64,000 nucleotides of DNA, from NCBI RefSeq assembly GCF_026241895.1, contig NZ_JAPJIV010000005.1, positions 1-64,000 of the forward strand, in the 5' to 3' direction. The position numbers and the translations under genes were made by a program. Positions 27,969 through 39,178 of this stretch are shown piece after piece. This DNA comes from Pseudomonas sp. RIT-562. GTDB lineage: Bacteria; Pseudomonadota; Gammaproteobacteria; Pseudomonadales; Pseudomonadaceae. Each line of letters begins with the position of its first letter. Position 1 is the stretch's first letter. The notes under the pieces are model-generated. The model made no database searches and was not told the DNA's origin. It saw nothing but the letters and a program-made list of their open reading frames with translations.

Positions 27969-28760
27969 CTATGCCGCCAGCATTGGGTAGGTGAATAGCC
28001 CGAAGTGCAGCAGGTTTAACCCGAAATGTGTGGCGATGGCGGCTGCCAGTCCGCCATAGCGGTAGGCCAGGCCGTAGCCGATGCCGGCCAGGGTTGCCAG
28101 CAGGACCCACTGCCAACCCGCGCCCCAGTGCGCCAGGCCGAAAACTGTTGCGGCGATTAACACGGCCAGGTTTTCGCCGTAGGGCAGGTGTTTGAGTCGT
28201 TGGCTCAGGCTGCCTTGTATATAGCCGCGGAACAGGGCTTCTTCTACCAGGGTAACCAATAGCAGGTTGTTGAGGAGCCAGATGCGGGCGACGTCGGGCC
28301 ATTTTGGCGACCATTCGATGATGCCCAGCAGCCTGGCGCTGGCGAAGGTGGCGAGTGCGGTGAGGGTCAGGGCGATGGCGCTGGTTTTCAGGGTTGGGCT
28401 GAAGGCGCGTTGGGCGATGATCCAGGGGCAGGCGAGCAGGAGCCAGAAGCCGAGTAGCGGTTTGTCGAGGTTTAGGTACATCGAGAATGGAGTGGCGTTT
28501 TCGCTGAAGCGTTGCGGCTCGATGACTTGGGCGTTGTGGAAGCCTGGAAGGTAGTGGAGGGCCAGGGCTATCGCCATGAGAACGAACAGGCTGTGGCCGA
28601 GGTAGCGGGCGTAGCGGTGGTTTTGGGGTTGGACGGCGAAGCCGGCTAGCAGGAGCAGGGTGATGGGGATGCTGGCCTGGAGTGACAGTTGGCCGAAGGT
28701 GAGCGCCAGGACGTAGCCGGCGGTGAGCATGGTGAGGTACGGCCAGGGGAGGCGGAGCAT
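27969..28760 (-). CDS. CPBP-family intramembrane protease-like protein
   Basis: The 263-residue protein has about eight hydrophobic spans. The three conserved motifs of CPBP (Abi) proteases are present in order: EEALFRGYIQG, FGLAHWGAG and HFGLNLLHF, which supply the Glu and His residues of the active site. Substrates are not known. It lies 202 bp downstream of the first RHS gene in the same direction; this gap shows nothing recognisable. Some CPBP proteins serve in toxin self-protection, but the spacing and the GC content like core genes do not argue strongly for that here. Confidence 0.85.
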   Translation of the reverse strand: MLRLPWPYLTMLTAGYVLALTFGQLSLQASIPITLLLLAGFAVQPQNHRYARYLGHSLFVLMAIALALHYLPGFHNAQVIEPQRFSENATPFSMYLNLDKPLLGFWLLLACPWIIAQRAFSPTLKTSAIALTLTALATFASARLLGIIEWSPKWPDVARIWLLNNLLLVTLVEEALFRGYIQGSLSQRLKHLPYGENLAVLIAATVFGLAHWGAGWQWVLLATLAGIGYGLAYRYGGLAAAIATHFGLNLLHFGLFTYPMLAA

Positions 28761-28962
28761 TGGGTCATCCTTGGGTGGCGCGTTATTCAGGAGAATAGTT
28801 TAGGCAGAAGCGGGGGCGGCAATGAAGGCTGCAGATTAAGTTGTTTTTAAATTTCACACGAACCTTCTATCGTATTAGGAACGTGTCCGAATGGGAACAT
28901 GGTGCCGCGAGGCAAATTAGCAGTGTGAATAGCCAAGACACGTAGATTGGTCATCCCTTACC

Positions 28963-29973
28963 TCAAAATTTTCGGATGTTTGAGCGAATGTCGTTCGTGT
29001 TTAAGTTTAATGAGTATTGCTTCCATGGGTACTCGTCGATCGAAAGGTGTTTCTCAAACTCCCTAACTTGCGAAGAGGGAGAAAATTTTAGTTTTTGCTC
29101 CCTTAATGTTGAAATATAAGTGATTGCGTTGATTTTGTTGTGATAAAAGCGTGCCTGGTTTGTATTAGCTGTTTTTTGACGTTTGTACGTGTCCCAATCT
29201 ATCTTCTCCGAAGGGTTGTTGTAGCGTTGCGCAGTGTTGTTTTTGACGGCATTAGGGAGGCCGGGCACCTCATTTTCACTCAAGGAAGTCCACGAGTTTA
29301 CTAAAGTATTTCTTCTGGTTTTAGCGTCGAGATGGTGAAAATCTTCAAACCAAAATGGTTTCGTTGTTGGTTCTTTGACCAGTTTTGGTCTGGGGATTTT
29401 GAATGTTGTATAGAGTATGCGCCGGTGAAGGACATGCTTGAGCATACGTCCAGTCGGATCGCCATTGTTGATCGGATCCCCGGCGCAGTATGCATATGCA
29501 TTCAAGCCACCGTCTCCAAACGGACTCCAGCTGTCAGGGCTGTTGAATTGCATCAATACTGGGTTGTATTGGCGATAGCCATTGCCGAGATGGTAATGGC
29601 CTGTCACCGGGTCCGGACTTTCGCCGTTGAAGCCGAGCAAGCTGAGTAAGCCGCTTGTTAGCGTTCGATAGCCGTAGGGTGCGTAGGCAAAAGCGTATCG
29701 CAAGTTGCCGTGGGTTGCGCGTAGTACCGATCGTTGCAGGTCGGTTGCCAACAGGGCGCTAGAGGCCGCTGCGCCATCTTGATGATGTTGCGCCAGTAAC
29801 TGGTCTTCGTGCTGCAAGATGCTGCGGTGGGAGGTGCCTTGTATCTCGGTGGATAGGCGCGTCTGGCAGTAATAGCGCTGGATGTGAGGTTGGTCGGAGG
29901 GGGTGCAATGGGTCAGGCGGTCGAGTGGGTCGTATGTATAGCGAGCCAGGGTCAAGTGAGTATTGGTTAGCAT
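28963..29973 (-). CDS. short stand-alone RHS-core protein with unknown C-terminal domain
   Basis: The 336-residue protein starts with a partial YD repeat (YTYDPLDRLTHC) and carries the RHS core end: LGFNGE, GNGYRQYNP, SPDSWSPFG, GGLNAYAYCAGDP and DPTG at about residues 112-175. The remaining ~160 residues are an unrelated, Lys- and Asn-rich domain (EDFHHLD, YKRQKTANTNQARFYHNKIN) that I do not recognise. In long RHS proteins this position holds the toxin. There is no long RHS shell, no signal peptide and no small immunity gene just downstream. The C-terminal domain is AT-richer than the core, as in recombined toxin tips. Confidence 0.75.
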   Translation of the reverse strand: MLTNTHLTLARYTYDPLDRLTHCTPSDQPHIQRYYCQTRLSTEIQGTSHRSILQHEDQLLAQHHQDGAAASSALLATDLQRSVLRATHGNLRYAFAYAPYGYRTLTSGLLSLLGFNGESPDPVTGHYHLGNGYRQYNPVLMQFNSPDSWSPFGDGGLNAYAYCAGDPINNGDPTGRMLKHVLHRRILYTTFKIPRPKLVKEPTTKPFWFEDFHHLDAKTRRNTLVNSWTSLSENEVPGLPNAVKNNTAQRYNNPSEKIDWDTYKRQKTANTNQARFYHNKINAITYISTLREQKLKFSPSSQVREFEKHLSIDEYPWKQYSLNLNTNDIRSNIRKF

Positions 29974-30036
29974 TGAGGGGATCCCTGGGCGCGAGAATTC
30001 GTGAGCTCAGGATCGTTGGTTTGTGAGGTTCTGCCT

Positions 30037-30053
30037 ACTATCAGAACTGCTAG
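30037..30053 (-). promoter_or_regulatory. 17-bp near-palindrome upstream of short RHS gene 1
   Basis: ACTATCAGAACTGCTAG on the plus strand is an imperfect dyad (CTATCAG-AA-CTGCTAG). It lies 64 bp upstream of the RHS start codon and is identical to 39000-39016, which has the same orientation and a similar distance from the second short RHS gene. It may be an operator or promoter element. Confidence 0.55.
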
Positions 30054-30117
30054 GTAGGGTTGGTCTACGATCTCGGGTGAGCGCCTTCACTTAGTGGATT
30101 TGGCGCATTGTCGACCG

Positions 30118-30146
30118 CTATCGCGAGCAGGCTCGCTCCTACAGGG
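30118..30146. repeat. REP-type repeat, single
   Basis: CTATCGCGAGCAGGCTCGCT followed by CCTACAGGG is a copy of the common Pseudomonas REP element. It lies between the RHS gene and the aconitase gene. Confidence 0.75.
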
Positions 30147-30157
30147 GATTGGGGTGT

Positions 30158-30180
30158 TGGGGGGACTTGAAGTCCCCCCA
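30158..30180 (-). terminator. hairpin after acnA
   Basis: TGGGGGGACTT-G-AAGTCCCCCCA is a perfect 11-bp inverted repeat that starts 7 bp after the acnA stop codon. No T-run follows on the minus strand, so it may act as a 3' stabilising hairpin more than as an intrinsic terminator. Confidence 0.6.
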
Positions 30181-30186
30181 GTTGGG

Positions 30187-32928
<2,742 letters not shown>

Positions 32929-33137
32929 TACGATCACTCCTTTTGATCCGCACGGCTACGGACTGAGGGGACGAACTGAGGTCTAAACCTAGTCCTGTTT
33001 GCGGCTTAAAGCTAATAACTGGACTCTATGGACAGGTCCAAGGTTCCGAACTCGGCTATCATGCGCCGGTTTTCGTGACAGGCTTTGCTACAGGGCAAGT
33101 TGCGCAGCGATTCATTGCCGATTGCCCAGGAGATTTA

Positions 33138-34211
33138 ATGAACACCCTCTTTATGCACTGCCGGCCGGGCTTCGAAGGCGAAGTCTGCTCGGAGATTTCC
33201 GAGCATGCCGCTCGCCTGAACGTGGCCGGTTATGCCAAGGCCAAGACCGCCAGCGCCTTCGCCGAATTTATCTGCACCGAGGAAGACGGTGCCGAGCGCC
33301 TGATGCGCGGGCAGCGTTTTGCCGATTTGATTTTTCCGCGCCAGTGGGCTCGCGGGATGTTTATCGAGTTGCCGGAAACTGATCGCATCAGTGTGATCCT
33401 CGCGCACATGGCGGATTTCCCGCTGTGTGGCAGCCTGTGGCTGGAGATGGTCGATACCAACGATGGCAAGGAGCTGTCGAATTTCTGCAAGAAGTTCGAA
33501 GTGCATTTGCGCAAGGCGCTGCTGGCGGCGGGCAAGCTGGTGGAAGACCCGCTGAAGCCGCGCTTGCTGTTGACGTTCAAGAGTGGGCGCGAAGTGTTCA
33601 TGGGGTTGGCGGAGTCGAACAATTCGGCGATGTGGCCGATGGGTATTCCGCGGTTGAAGTTCCCCCGTGAGGCGCCGAGCCGGTCGACGCTGAAGCTGGA
33701 AGAGGCGTGGCACCATTTTATCCCGCGTGACCAGTGGGATGAGCGTTTGCACAGTGACATGACCGGCGTGGACCTTGGTGCGGCGCCGGGTGGCTGGACC
33801 TGGCAGCTGGTGAATCGCGGGATGCTGGTGACGGCGATCGATAACGGGCCGATGGCGGAAAGCCTGATGGAAACCGGGTTGGTGCAGCATTTAATGGCGG
33901 ATGGTTTTACCTTCAAGCCCAAGCAGCCGGTGGATTGGATGGTGTGCGACATCGTCGAGAAGCCGGCGCGCAATGCGGCGATGCTGGAGGAGTGGATCGG
34001 CGAGGGGCATTGCCGTGAGGCGGTGGTGAACCTGAAGTTGCCGATGAAGCAGCGCTATGCCGAGGTTAAGCGCTTGCTGGAGCGAATTGCCGAGGGGTTC
34101 AAGGCGCGGGGGATTCGGGTGGAGATTGGCTGCAAGCAGCTGTATCACGACCGGGAAGAAGTGACGTGCCATTTGCGGCGGATTGATGTGAAGAAACCCA
34201 AGTCCCGCTGA
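33138..34211 (+). CDS. rlmM: 23S rRNA 2'-O-ribose C2498 methyltransferase
   Basis: The start at ATG 33138 follows AGGAG with a 6-nt spacer and gives 357 residues, close to E. coli RlmM. The N-terminal THUMP-like part (MNTLFMHCRPGFEGEVCSEI) is followed by a Rossmann methyltransferase domain with the SAM motif DLGAAPGGWTWQL and the catalytic K-D-K-E type residues (DWMVCDIVEKP, NLKLPMKQR). It methylates C2498 of 23S rRNA before 50S assembly, using SAM. Confidence 0.95.
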   Translation: MNTLFMHCRPGFEGEVCSEISEHAARLNVAGYAKAKTASAFAEFICTEEDGAERLMRGQRFADLIFPRQWARGMFIELPETDRISVILAHMADFPLCGSLWLEMVDTNDGKELSNFCKKFEVHLRKALLAAGKLVEDPLKPRLLLTFKSGREVFMGLAESNNSAMWPMGIPRLKFPREAPSRSTLKLEEAWHHFIPRDQWDERLHSDMTGVDLGAAPGGWTWQLVNRGMLVTAIDNGPMAESLMETGLVQHLMADGFTFKPKQPVDWMVCDIVEKPARNAAMLEEWIGEGHCREAVVNLKLPMKQRYAEVKRLLERIAEGFKARGIRVEIGCKQLYHDREEVTCHLRRIDVKKPKSR

Positions 34212-34241
34212 GGCGGTGATACATGTGTGGGTGCACGGTTC

Positions 34242-34343
34242 TTGTGGGAGCAAGGTTCATGTGGGAGTAGGGCTTTGTGGGAGCAAGGCTTGCCCGCGAT
34301 GGCAATCTTGAGGGCCCCATCGCGGGCAAGCCTTGCTCCCACA
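34242..34343. repeat. cluster of REP-type repeats
   Basis: Three direct copies of a TGTGGGAGCAAGG-like unit on the plus strand are followed by an inverted copy (CATCGCGGGCAAGCCTTGCT, then CCCACA). The last pair can form a long hairpin around the spacer GATGGCAATCTTGAGGGCC. The cluster fills the rlmM-tusA gap. Confidence 0.85.
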
Positions 34344-34437
34344 AAAGCAGTAGTCTCACAGGGCAGGCATGTCGTTCCTACAGATGACGTTCAACCCGAC
34401 ATTGCGCGACAATGTCGGCCAGTTTCAGGAGTGAATC

Positions 34438-34689
34438 ATGAGTGAAATGCTTGATACGCCGGTTGACGGCACCCTCGACGCCACCGGCCTCAACTGCCCG
34501 GAGCCGGTGATGATGCTGCACCAGCACATCCGTGACCTGGTGCCTGGCGGCCTGTTGAAGGTGATCGCTACCGACCCGTCGACCCGGCGCGATATCCCCA
34601 AGTTCTGCGTGTTCCTTGACCATGAGTTGGTTGGGCAGCATGAAGAGGCAGGGACTTACCTGTACTGGATTCGCAAGAAAACCGCCTGA
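34438..34689 (+). CDS. tusA: sulfur carrier protein TusA
   Basis: The 83-residue protein has the TusA/SirA fold signature [16 protein letters not shown] with the persulfide-carrying Cys, and the usual [12 protein letters not shown] strand later. TusA receives sulfur from the cysteine desulfurase IscS and passes it on for 2-thiouridine formation in tRNA and other uses. AGGAG precedes the start with a 6-nt spacer. It is a single gene bounded by REP elements on both sides. Confidence 0.95.
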   Translation: MSEMLDTPVDGTLDATGLNCPEPVMMLHQHIRDLVPGGLLKVIATDPSTRRDIPKFCVFLDHELVGQHEEAGTYLYWIRKKTA

Positions 34690-34700
34690 ACGTTTGGGGG

Positions 34701-34770
34701 ACCTGGCTTGCCTGCAATTGCTATGGCGGATGTGACACCGCCATCGCTGGCAAGCCAGGCGCCTACAGGG
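34701..34770. repeat. inverted REP-like pair
   Basis: ACCTGGCTTGCCTGCAATTG and its inverted partner ATCGCTGGCAAGCCAGGCGCC enclose a short inner hairpin (ATGGCGGATGTGACACCGCCAT). It lies between the convergent tusA and MATE genes and may assist termination. Confidence 0.75.
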
Positions 34771-36163
34771 TTGTGCGGATGCGTCGGCGGGCGCTGCGGG
34801 TCAGGCGGATCGATAACATCAGCGCCGCGCAGCTCAGGCCGACGATCAGGCCTTGCCATAGCCCGCTCGGGCCGCTTGGGGGGCCAAGCCAGTCGGTAAG
34901 GCCCAACGCGTAACCGACGGGCAAGCCGATGCCCCAGTAGGCGAACAGGGTCAGGATCATCGTCACCCGGGTGTCCTGATAGCCGCGCAAGGCGCCGGCT
35001 GCCGTGACCTGGATCGCGTCGGAGAACTGGAACAGCGCCGAATACACGATCAGCATCGCCGCGACATGAATCACCGTCGGGTCCGAGGTGTAGATAGTCG
35101 CGATCTGCTCGCGCAGCAACAACATCATGCTCGCCGAGATACACGCATACGCCAGGGCAGTGCCCATGCCGACTCCCGCAGCAAACCGGGCTTCCCGCGG
35201 TTGCTGGCGCCCGAGTGCCTGGCCGACGCGCACGGTGACGGCCATGCCGAGGGAGTAGGGGATCATGAACACCAGGGAGCTGAAGTTGAGGGCGATCTGG
35301 TGGCCGGCCACCACGGTGGCGCCGAGGCTGCCGATCAGCAGGGCGATCACGGCAAAGATGCTCGACTCGGCAAACACCGCGATACCGATCGGCAGGCCGA
35401 TGCCGAGCAGGCGCTTGATCACCGACCACTGTGGCCAGTCGAAGCGGCTGAACAACTGGCTCGACTGATAGGCCGGCGCCCAGCGTTCCCAGCCGGCCAT
35501 GCCAATGGCCATTACCCACATCACGATCGCCGTGGCCCAGCCGCAGCCGACGCCGCCCATGGCCGGTACGCCGAAGTGGCCATAGATGAAGATGTAGTTG
35601 AGCGGGATGTTCAGCGCCAGGCCACACAGGCCGAGAACCATGGCGGGGCGGGTGCGTCCCAGGCCGTCACTGAAGCAGCGCAACACGTGATAGAGCGCCA
35701 CCGCAGGCAGGCCGCTGGCGATGCCGTGCAGGTATTGCATGCACGGGCCGATGAGTTCGGGGTCGACGTTCATCAGGTGCAGGATCGGCTCTGCGCTGAG
35801 CAGCATACCGGTGGCCATCAGGCCCACCACCAATGCCAACCACAGGGCCTGGCGCACGATCGGGCCGATTTCGCTGTGGGTGCCGGCGCCGAATCGCTGG
35901 GCGACTTTGGGGGTGGTGGCCAGCAGGGTGCCGGTCATCAGCAGGAACACCGGGACCCAGATCGAATTGCCCAGGGCCACGGCGGCCAGGTCCCGCGGCC
36001 CGACCCGACCGGCCATGACCGCATCGACGAACCCCATGGCCGTGGTGGCCAGCTGCGCGATCATGATCGGCAAGGCCAGGCCCAGCAGATTTTTCAGCTC
36101 CAGGCGCACCCGGGCCGGGCGGGTGAGGGGGCTGCAAGTGGAGCGGTCAGTGGCGGAATTCAA
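34763..36163 (-). CDS. MATE-family multidrug/Na+ efflux transporter (NorM-like)
   Basis: The 466-residue protein has 12 hydrophobic spans arranged in two similar halves, beginning LKNLLGLALPIMIAQLATTAMGFVDAVMAGR, which is the typical NorM start. The conserved acidic residue in the first span (Asp in FVDAVMAG) and the pattern QALGRQQPREA in the second half support the assignment. Such proteins export cationic drugs and dyes in exchange for Na+ or H+. Substrates cannot be predicted here. It is a single gene facing tusA. Confidence 0.9.
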   Translation of the reverse strand: MNSATDRSTCSPLTRPARVRLELKNLLGLALPIMIAQLATTAMGFVDAVMAGRVGPRDLAAVALGNSIWVPVFLLMTGTLLATTPKVAQRFGAGTHSEIGPIVRQALWLALVVGLMATGMLLSAEPILHLMNVDPELIGPCMQYLHGIASGLPAVALYHVLRCFSDGLGRTRPAMVLGLCGLALNIPLNYIFIYGHFGVPAMGGVGCGWATAIVMWVMAIGMAGWERWAPAYQSSQLFSRFDWPQWSVIKRLLGIGLPIGIAVFAESSIFAVIALLIGSLGATVVAGHQIALNFSSLVFMIPYSLGMAVTVRVGQALGRQQPREARFAAGVGMGTALAYACISASMMLLLREQIATIYTSDPTVIHVAAMLIVYSALFQFSDAIQVTAAGALRGYQDTRVTMILTLFAYWGIGLPVGYALGLTDWLGPPSGPSGLWQGLIVGLSCAALMLSIRLTRSARRRIRTTL

Positions 36164-36299
36164 GGCGAAACGTCCAAAGGTATTTGATGCGCGAGGCGGG
36201 GCATTCTACGCGTTGACGTAGTGGTCAGGAAAATAGCTGTGTTGAGGATTTGTAAGCGGCCCGCGACCCCGCCCCCTTCGCACAGCCACCGCAACCTTT

Positions 36300-36402
36300 G
36301 TAGCAGCTGCCGAGGTACGAGGCTGCGTTGCGGTCCGCAGGACCGCCCATGGGGGCCGCTTCGCAGCCCAACGCAGCCTCGTGCCTCGGCAGCTGCTACA
36401 GG
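36300..36402. repeat. long inverted repeat between the MATE gene and pdxB
   Basis: GTAGCAGCTGCCGAGGTACG continues to AGGCTGCG at 36327 and is mirrored by CGCAGCCTCGTGCCTCGGCA at 36373-36392 and GCTGCTAC. The arms are about 30 bp with a GC-rich loop containing its own palindrome (GGTCCGCAGGACC). It belongs to a different REP class from the GTGGGAGC type. The remaining 36164-36540 gap contains the promoters of the divergent neighbours. Confidence 0.85.
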
Positions 36403-36540
36403 GGGAGGGTGTTTGGCGGGTAGAAGGGGGGCGGTGTCAGGTGGGTAAGGATACGGTGTTTGGCAATCAATCAGAGCAATGCCTGCTGGCCCACTACGTC
36501 CTTCTACGCCTACACTGCCGATCCCCCAAAGGAGCCCGCC

Positions 36541-37683
36541 ATGCTGATTGTTGCCGACGAAAATATCCCGCTGCTCGATGCCTTTTTCGAATCTTTCGGT
36601 GAAATCCGCCGGGTACCTGGGCGGTCCATCGATCGCGCCACCGTCGAACAGGCCGACGTGTTGCTGGTGCGCTCCGTGACCAACGTCAATCGCGCATTGC
36701 TCGAAGGCAGCAAGGTGCGGTTTGTCGGCACGTGCACCATCGGCACCGATCACCTCGATCTCGACTACTTTCAACAGGCCGGCATCACCTGGTCCAGCGC
36801 CCCCGGCTGCAATGCCCGCGGCGTGGTCGACTATGTGCTCGGCAGCCTGCTGACCCTGGCCGAGATCGAAGGCGCGGACCTCAAGCAGCGTACGTATGGC
36901 GTGGTCGGCGCCGGTGAAGTGGGCGGGCGTCTGGTCCAGGTGCTGCGCGGGCTGGGCTGGAACGTGTTGGTCTGCGACCCACCGCGCCAGGCCGCTGAAG
37001 GCGGTGATTTTGTCAGCCTCGATCAGATCATCCAGCAATGCGACGTCATCAGCCTGCACACCCCGTTGAAGAAACACGGCGCGCAGTCCACCTGGCACCT
37101 TTTCGACAAAAATCGCCTGGATCAGCTCAAACCTGGCACCTGGCTGATCAACGCCAGCCGTGGTCCGGTGGTCGACAACGCCGCGCTGCGCAATGTGCTG
37201 CTGCAGCGCGAAGACCTGCAGGCGGTGCTGGATGTCTGGGAGGGGGAGCCTGAGGTCGATGCGGCGCTGGCGGATCTGTGCGTGCTCGCGACTCCGCACA
37301 TCGCCGGTTATAGCCTGGATGGCAAGCAGCGCGGCACGGCGCAGATTTACCAGGCGTTTTGCGCTTTCCTCGGGCAGCCAGCGACGGTGAGCCTGAGCGA
37401 TCTGCTGCCGGCGCCCTGGTTGGCGCAGGTCACCTTGCATGCCCAGACGGATCCGGCCTGGGCGCTGGCGATGCTGTGCCGCGGGGTGTACGACCCGCGC
37501 CGTGATGATGCGGATTTTCGGCGCAGTCTTGTAGGAACAGTGAGTGAACAGCGTGCGGCATTTGACGGGTTGCGCAAGCATTACCCATTGCGGCGGGAGA
37601 TTGATGGGTTGCAGGTGAGGATTGAGGGGGAGTCGCTGGAGTTGCGGGGGATTGTGGCGGCGTTGGGGGCTGCGGCTGTCTGA
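36541..37683 (+). CDS. pdxB: 4-phosphoerythronate dehydrogenase
   Basis: ATG 36541, after AAAGGAG, gives a 380-residue product as in other PdxB proteins. It is a D-2-hydroxyacid dehydrogenase: [16 protein letters not shown] binds NAD, and [13 protein letters not shown] with the Arg and ATPHIAGYS with the His form the active site. The C-terminal ~90 residues are the PdxB dimerisation domain. It carries out the second step of pyridoxal phosphate biosynthesis, oxidising 4-phosphoerythronate. Confidence 0.95.
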   Translation: MLIVADENIPLLDAFFESFGEIRRVPGRSIDRATVEQADVLLVRSVTNVNRALLEGSKVRFVGTCTIGTDHLDLDYFQQAGITWSSAPGCNARGVVDYVLGSLLTLAEIEGADLKQRTYGVVGAGEVGGRLVQVLRGLGWNVLVCDPPRQAAEGGDFVSLDQIIQQCDVISLHTPLKKHGAQSTWHLFDKNRLDQLKPGTWLINASRGPVVDNAALRNVLLQREDLQAVLDVWEGEPEVDAALADLCVLATPHIAGYSLDGKQRGTAQIYQAFCAFLGQPATVSLSDLLPAPWLAQVTLHAQTDPAWALAMLCRGVYDPRRDDADFRRSLVGTVSEQRAAFDGLRKHYPLRREIDGLQVRIEGESLELRGIVAALGAAAV

Positions 37684-37698
37684 AAATCCGGGTTCGCC

Positions 37699-37766
37699 TA
37701 TTCGCGAGCAAGCCCGCTCCCCCAGGTCCTGCATCTAATCATGTGTGGGTGGGCTTGCGCGCGAAG
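37699..37766. repeat. degenerate inverted REP pair
   Basis: TTCGCGAGCAAGCCCGCTCC is followed about 25 bp later by an imperfect inverted copy TGTGGGTGGGCTTGCGCGCG. It lies between pdxB and the second RHS gene, which converge. Confidence 0.75.
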
Positions 37767-37855
37767 GGCGGCACCACCCACGTGAATTTGCTGAATTTGG
37801 ATTACAGGTCATGACTATCCGAAGGCAGCCTACTCCACCCAAGCATCACTTCGTC

Positions 37856-38929
37856 CTACCTTTCCTGGCCCCCTCTTCTCACCGCCGTCAAAATTTCGCG
37901 TGGGGGTTGCCCAGCTCGTTGTAGCCGAGCATTGAGTACCTCATTTGCTGCTCTAAGTGCTTCTTGTCGCACAACATTTCGCTGTTGAATAATCGCTTGG
38001 TCTCGAATTTCGATGTCGCGCATACGTGCGCTCGGACGAGTTCCCGTTGCATCACCGCCGCCCCGTATTGGTTGTCGAGCTCTCGTTACCATCCTCCCAT
38101 TACTGTCTCGTCCAGTCACCCAGATGTTCCCCCTGCTGTCTTTATGCATCCCCTGCCTTCGGGTGACAGAGTGAGAGACTGCGGCTTGCAGGTTCGGGTT
38201 TTGTGAATAACTCCCGGTCATCGATCTATTACCCAGCGCGGTTAACCCATCTCTTTGCGCCCCTGCGGCATACCCGTCGTAGTTCCGCGTGGTAGTGGTG
38301 CCTGTGCTGCCAATTGCGGGATTGTTATTTCCTCTAGGCCCCGGTGCTCCCATAACTAATACACCTATATCAGCTAAGGAAGAAGATTGCCCTGTGCGAG
38401 CCGTTCCCGAGGGCGACCCTCCGGCCTGGCCGAGTGCATACATCGCCTCCTGCCTGTTAATACCTGCACTTATAGAGCGACTATGGCGTGCATTGATGCT
38501 CACTTGCGATGCCCCGGAGAATGAGACATTTCTGGAGTAGAAGTCTTTGATCACTCCAAGAATCGAGTGCCCCGTAGGGTCTGAAAAATTCACCGGATCT
38601 CCCACGCAGTACATATAGGCATTCAATCCACCGCCGCCAAACGGGCTCCAACTATCTGGGCTATGGAAACGCATCAATTTAGGGTTGTAAGCACGGTAGC
38701 CATTCCCAAGCACATACCAGCCGATCTGCCTTTCGCACAGTTCACCGTTGAAACCAAGGTGTGAGGCGATTTGCTGCTGTGGTGATTGTCCACCATAGGC
38801 GCAATATGCGATCGAATTGGGTTGCGCCCCCGTGAGTTCGGCAATTATCGACTTTTTATTGTCAGCAGCCAGCAGTATGGTGCGGAACTGGCTTGGGGCA
38901 CCTTGATTCTCAACCGGTGGCTGGGGCAT
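37856..38929 (-). CDS. short stand-alone RHS-core protein with unknown C-terminal domain, second gene
   Basis: The 357-residue protein begins at ATG 38929 behind AAGGAAAG. It carries the same core end as the protein at 28963-29973 (HLGFNGE, GNGYRAYNP, SPDSWSPFG, GGLNAYMYCVGDP, DPTG) at about residues 57-115, with even less RHS sequence before it. The ~240-residue C-terminal part is different: Gly/Ser/Thr-rich, then a strongly basic helical end (RQEALRAANEVLNARLQ). I do not recognise its family. No immunity-like gene is found on its 3' side, where pdxB ends. It interrupts otherwise ordinary core genes, so it was probably acquired. Confidence 0.75.
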   Translation of the reverse strand: MPQPPVENQGAPSQFRTILLAADNKKSIIAELTGAQPNSIAYCAYGGQSPQQQIASHLGFNGELCERQIGWYVLGNGYRAYNPKLMRFHSPDSWSPFGGGGLNAYMYCVGDPVNFSDPTGHSILGVIKDFYSRNVSFSGASQVSINARHSRSISAGINRQEAMYALGQAGGSPSGTARTGQSSSLADIGVLVMGAPGPRGNNNPAIGSTGTTTTRNYDGYAAGAQRDGLTALGNRSMTGSYSQNPNLQAAVSHSVTRRQGMHKDSRGNIWVTGRDSNGRMVTRARQPIRGGGDATGTRPSARMRDIEIRDQAIIQQRNVVRQEALRAANEVLNARLQRAGQPPREILTAVRRGGQER

Positions 38930-38999
38930 TAAGTCTTTCCTTGATAAAGGAGGAGGCTGGGGAGCGCTTCCAGTTTGATCAGGTTGCCGAGTGTTGGGA

Positions 39000-39016
39000 A
39001 CTATCAGAACTGCTAG
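39000..39016 (-). promoter_or_regulatory. 17-bp near-palindrome upstream of short RHS gene 2
   Basis: ACTATCAGAACTGCTAG is identical to 30037-30053 and lies 71 bp upstream of the start codon in the same orientation. Here the dyad extends to ACTATCAG-A-ACTGCTAGT. The surrounding bases of the two regions are not similar, so conservation is limited to the element. Confidence 0.55.
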
Positions 39017-39133
39017 TGAAACTTCACTTTTGGCGTTGGAGTTGCTGTAAGTTCAAGCATCTGCTGACCGCGATTTGATATCTGCTGGAGTAACCGCGGA
39101 TCGGCCGTATCGCTGATCTAGGAAAGCACCCAT

Positions 39134-39158
39134 AAAAAACCCGGCCATCAGGGCCGGG
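39134..39158 (-). terminator. rho-independent terminator
   Basis: On the minus strand CCCGGCC-CTGAT-GGCCGGG is followed by TTTTTTATG. It ends the transcript of the small gene at 39179-39358. Confidence 0.95.
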
Positions 39159-39178
39159 TCAAGAAGACGGGGGCTATA

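Noticed and set aside
27969..28760. CPBP protein as immunity for the short RHS protein
   Set aside because: 202-bp gap, core-like GC content and common occurrence as a single gene; kept only as a possibility in its entry.
34242..34343. CRISPR-like repeats with spacers
   Set aside because: Units are short REP elements with unequal spacing and an inverted copy; no cas genes are present.
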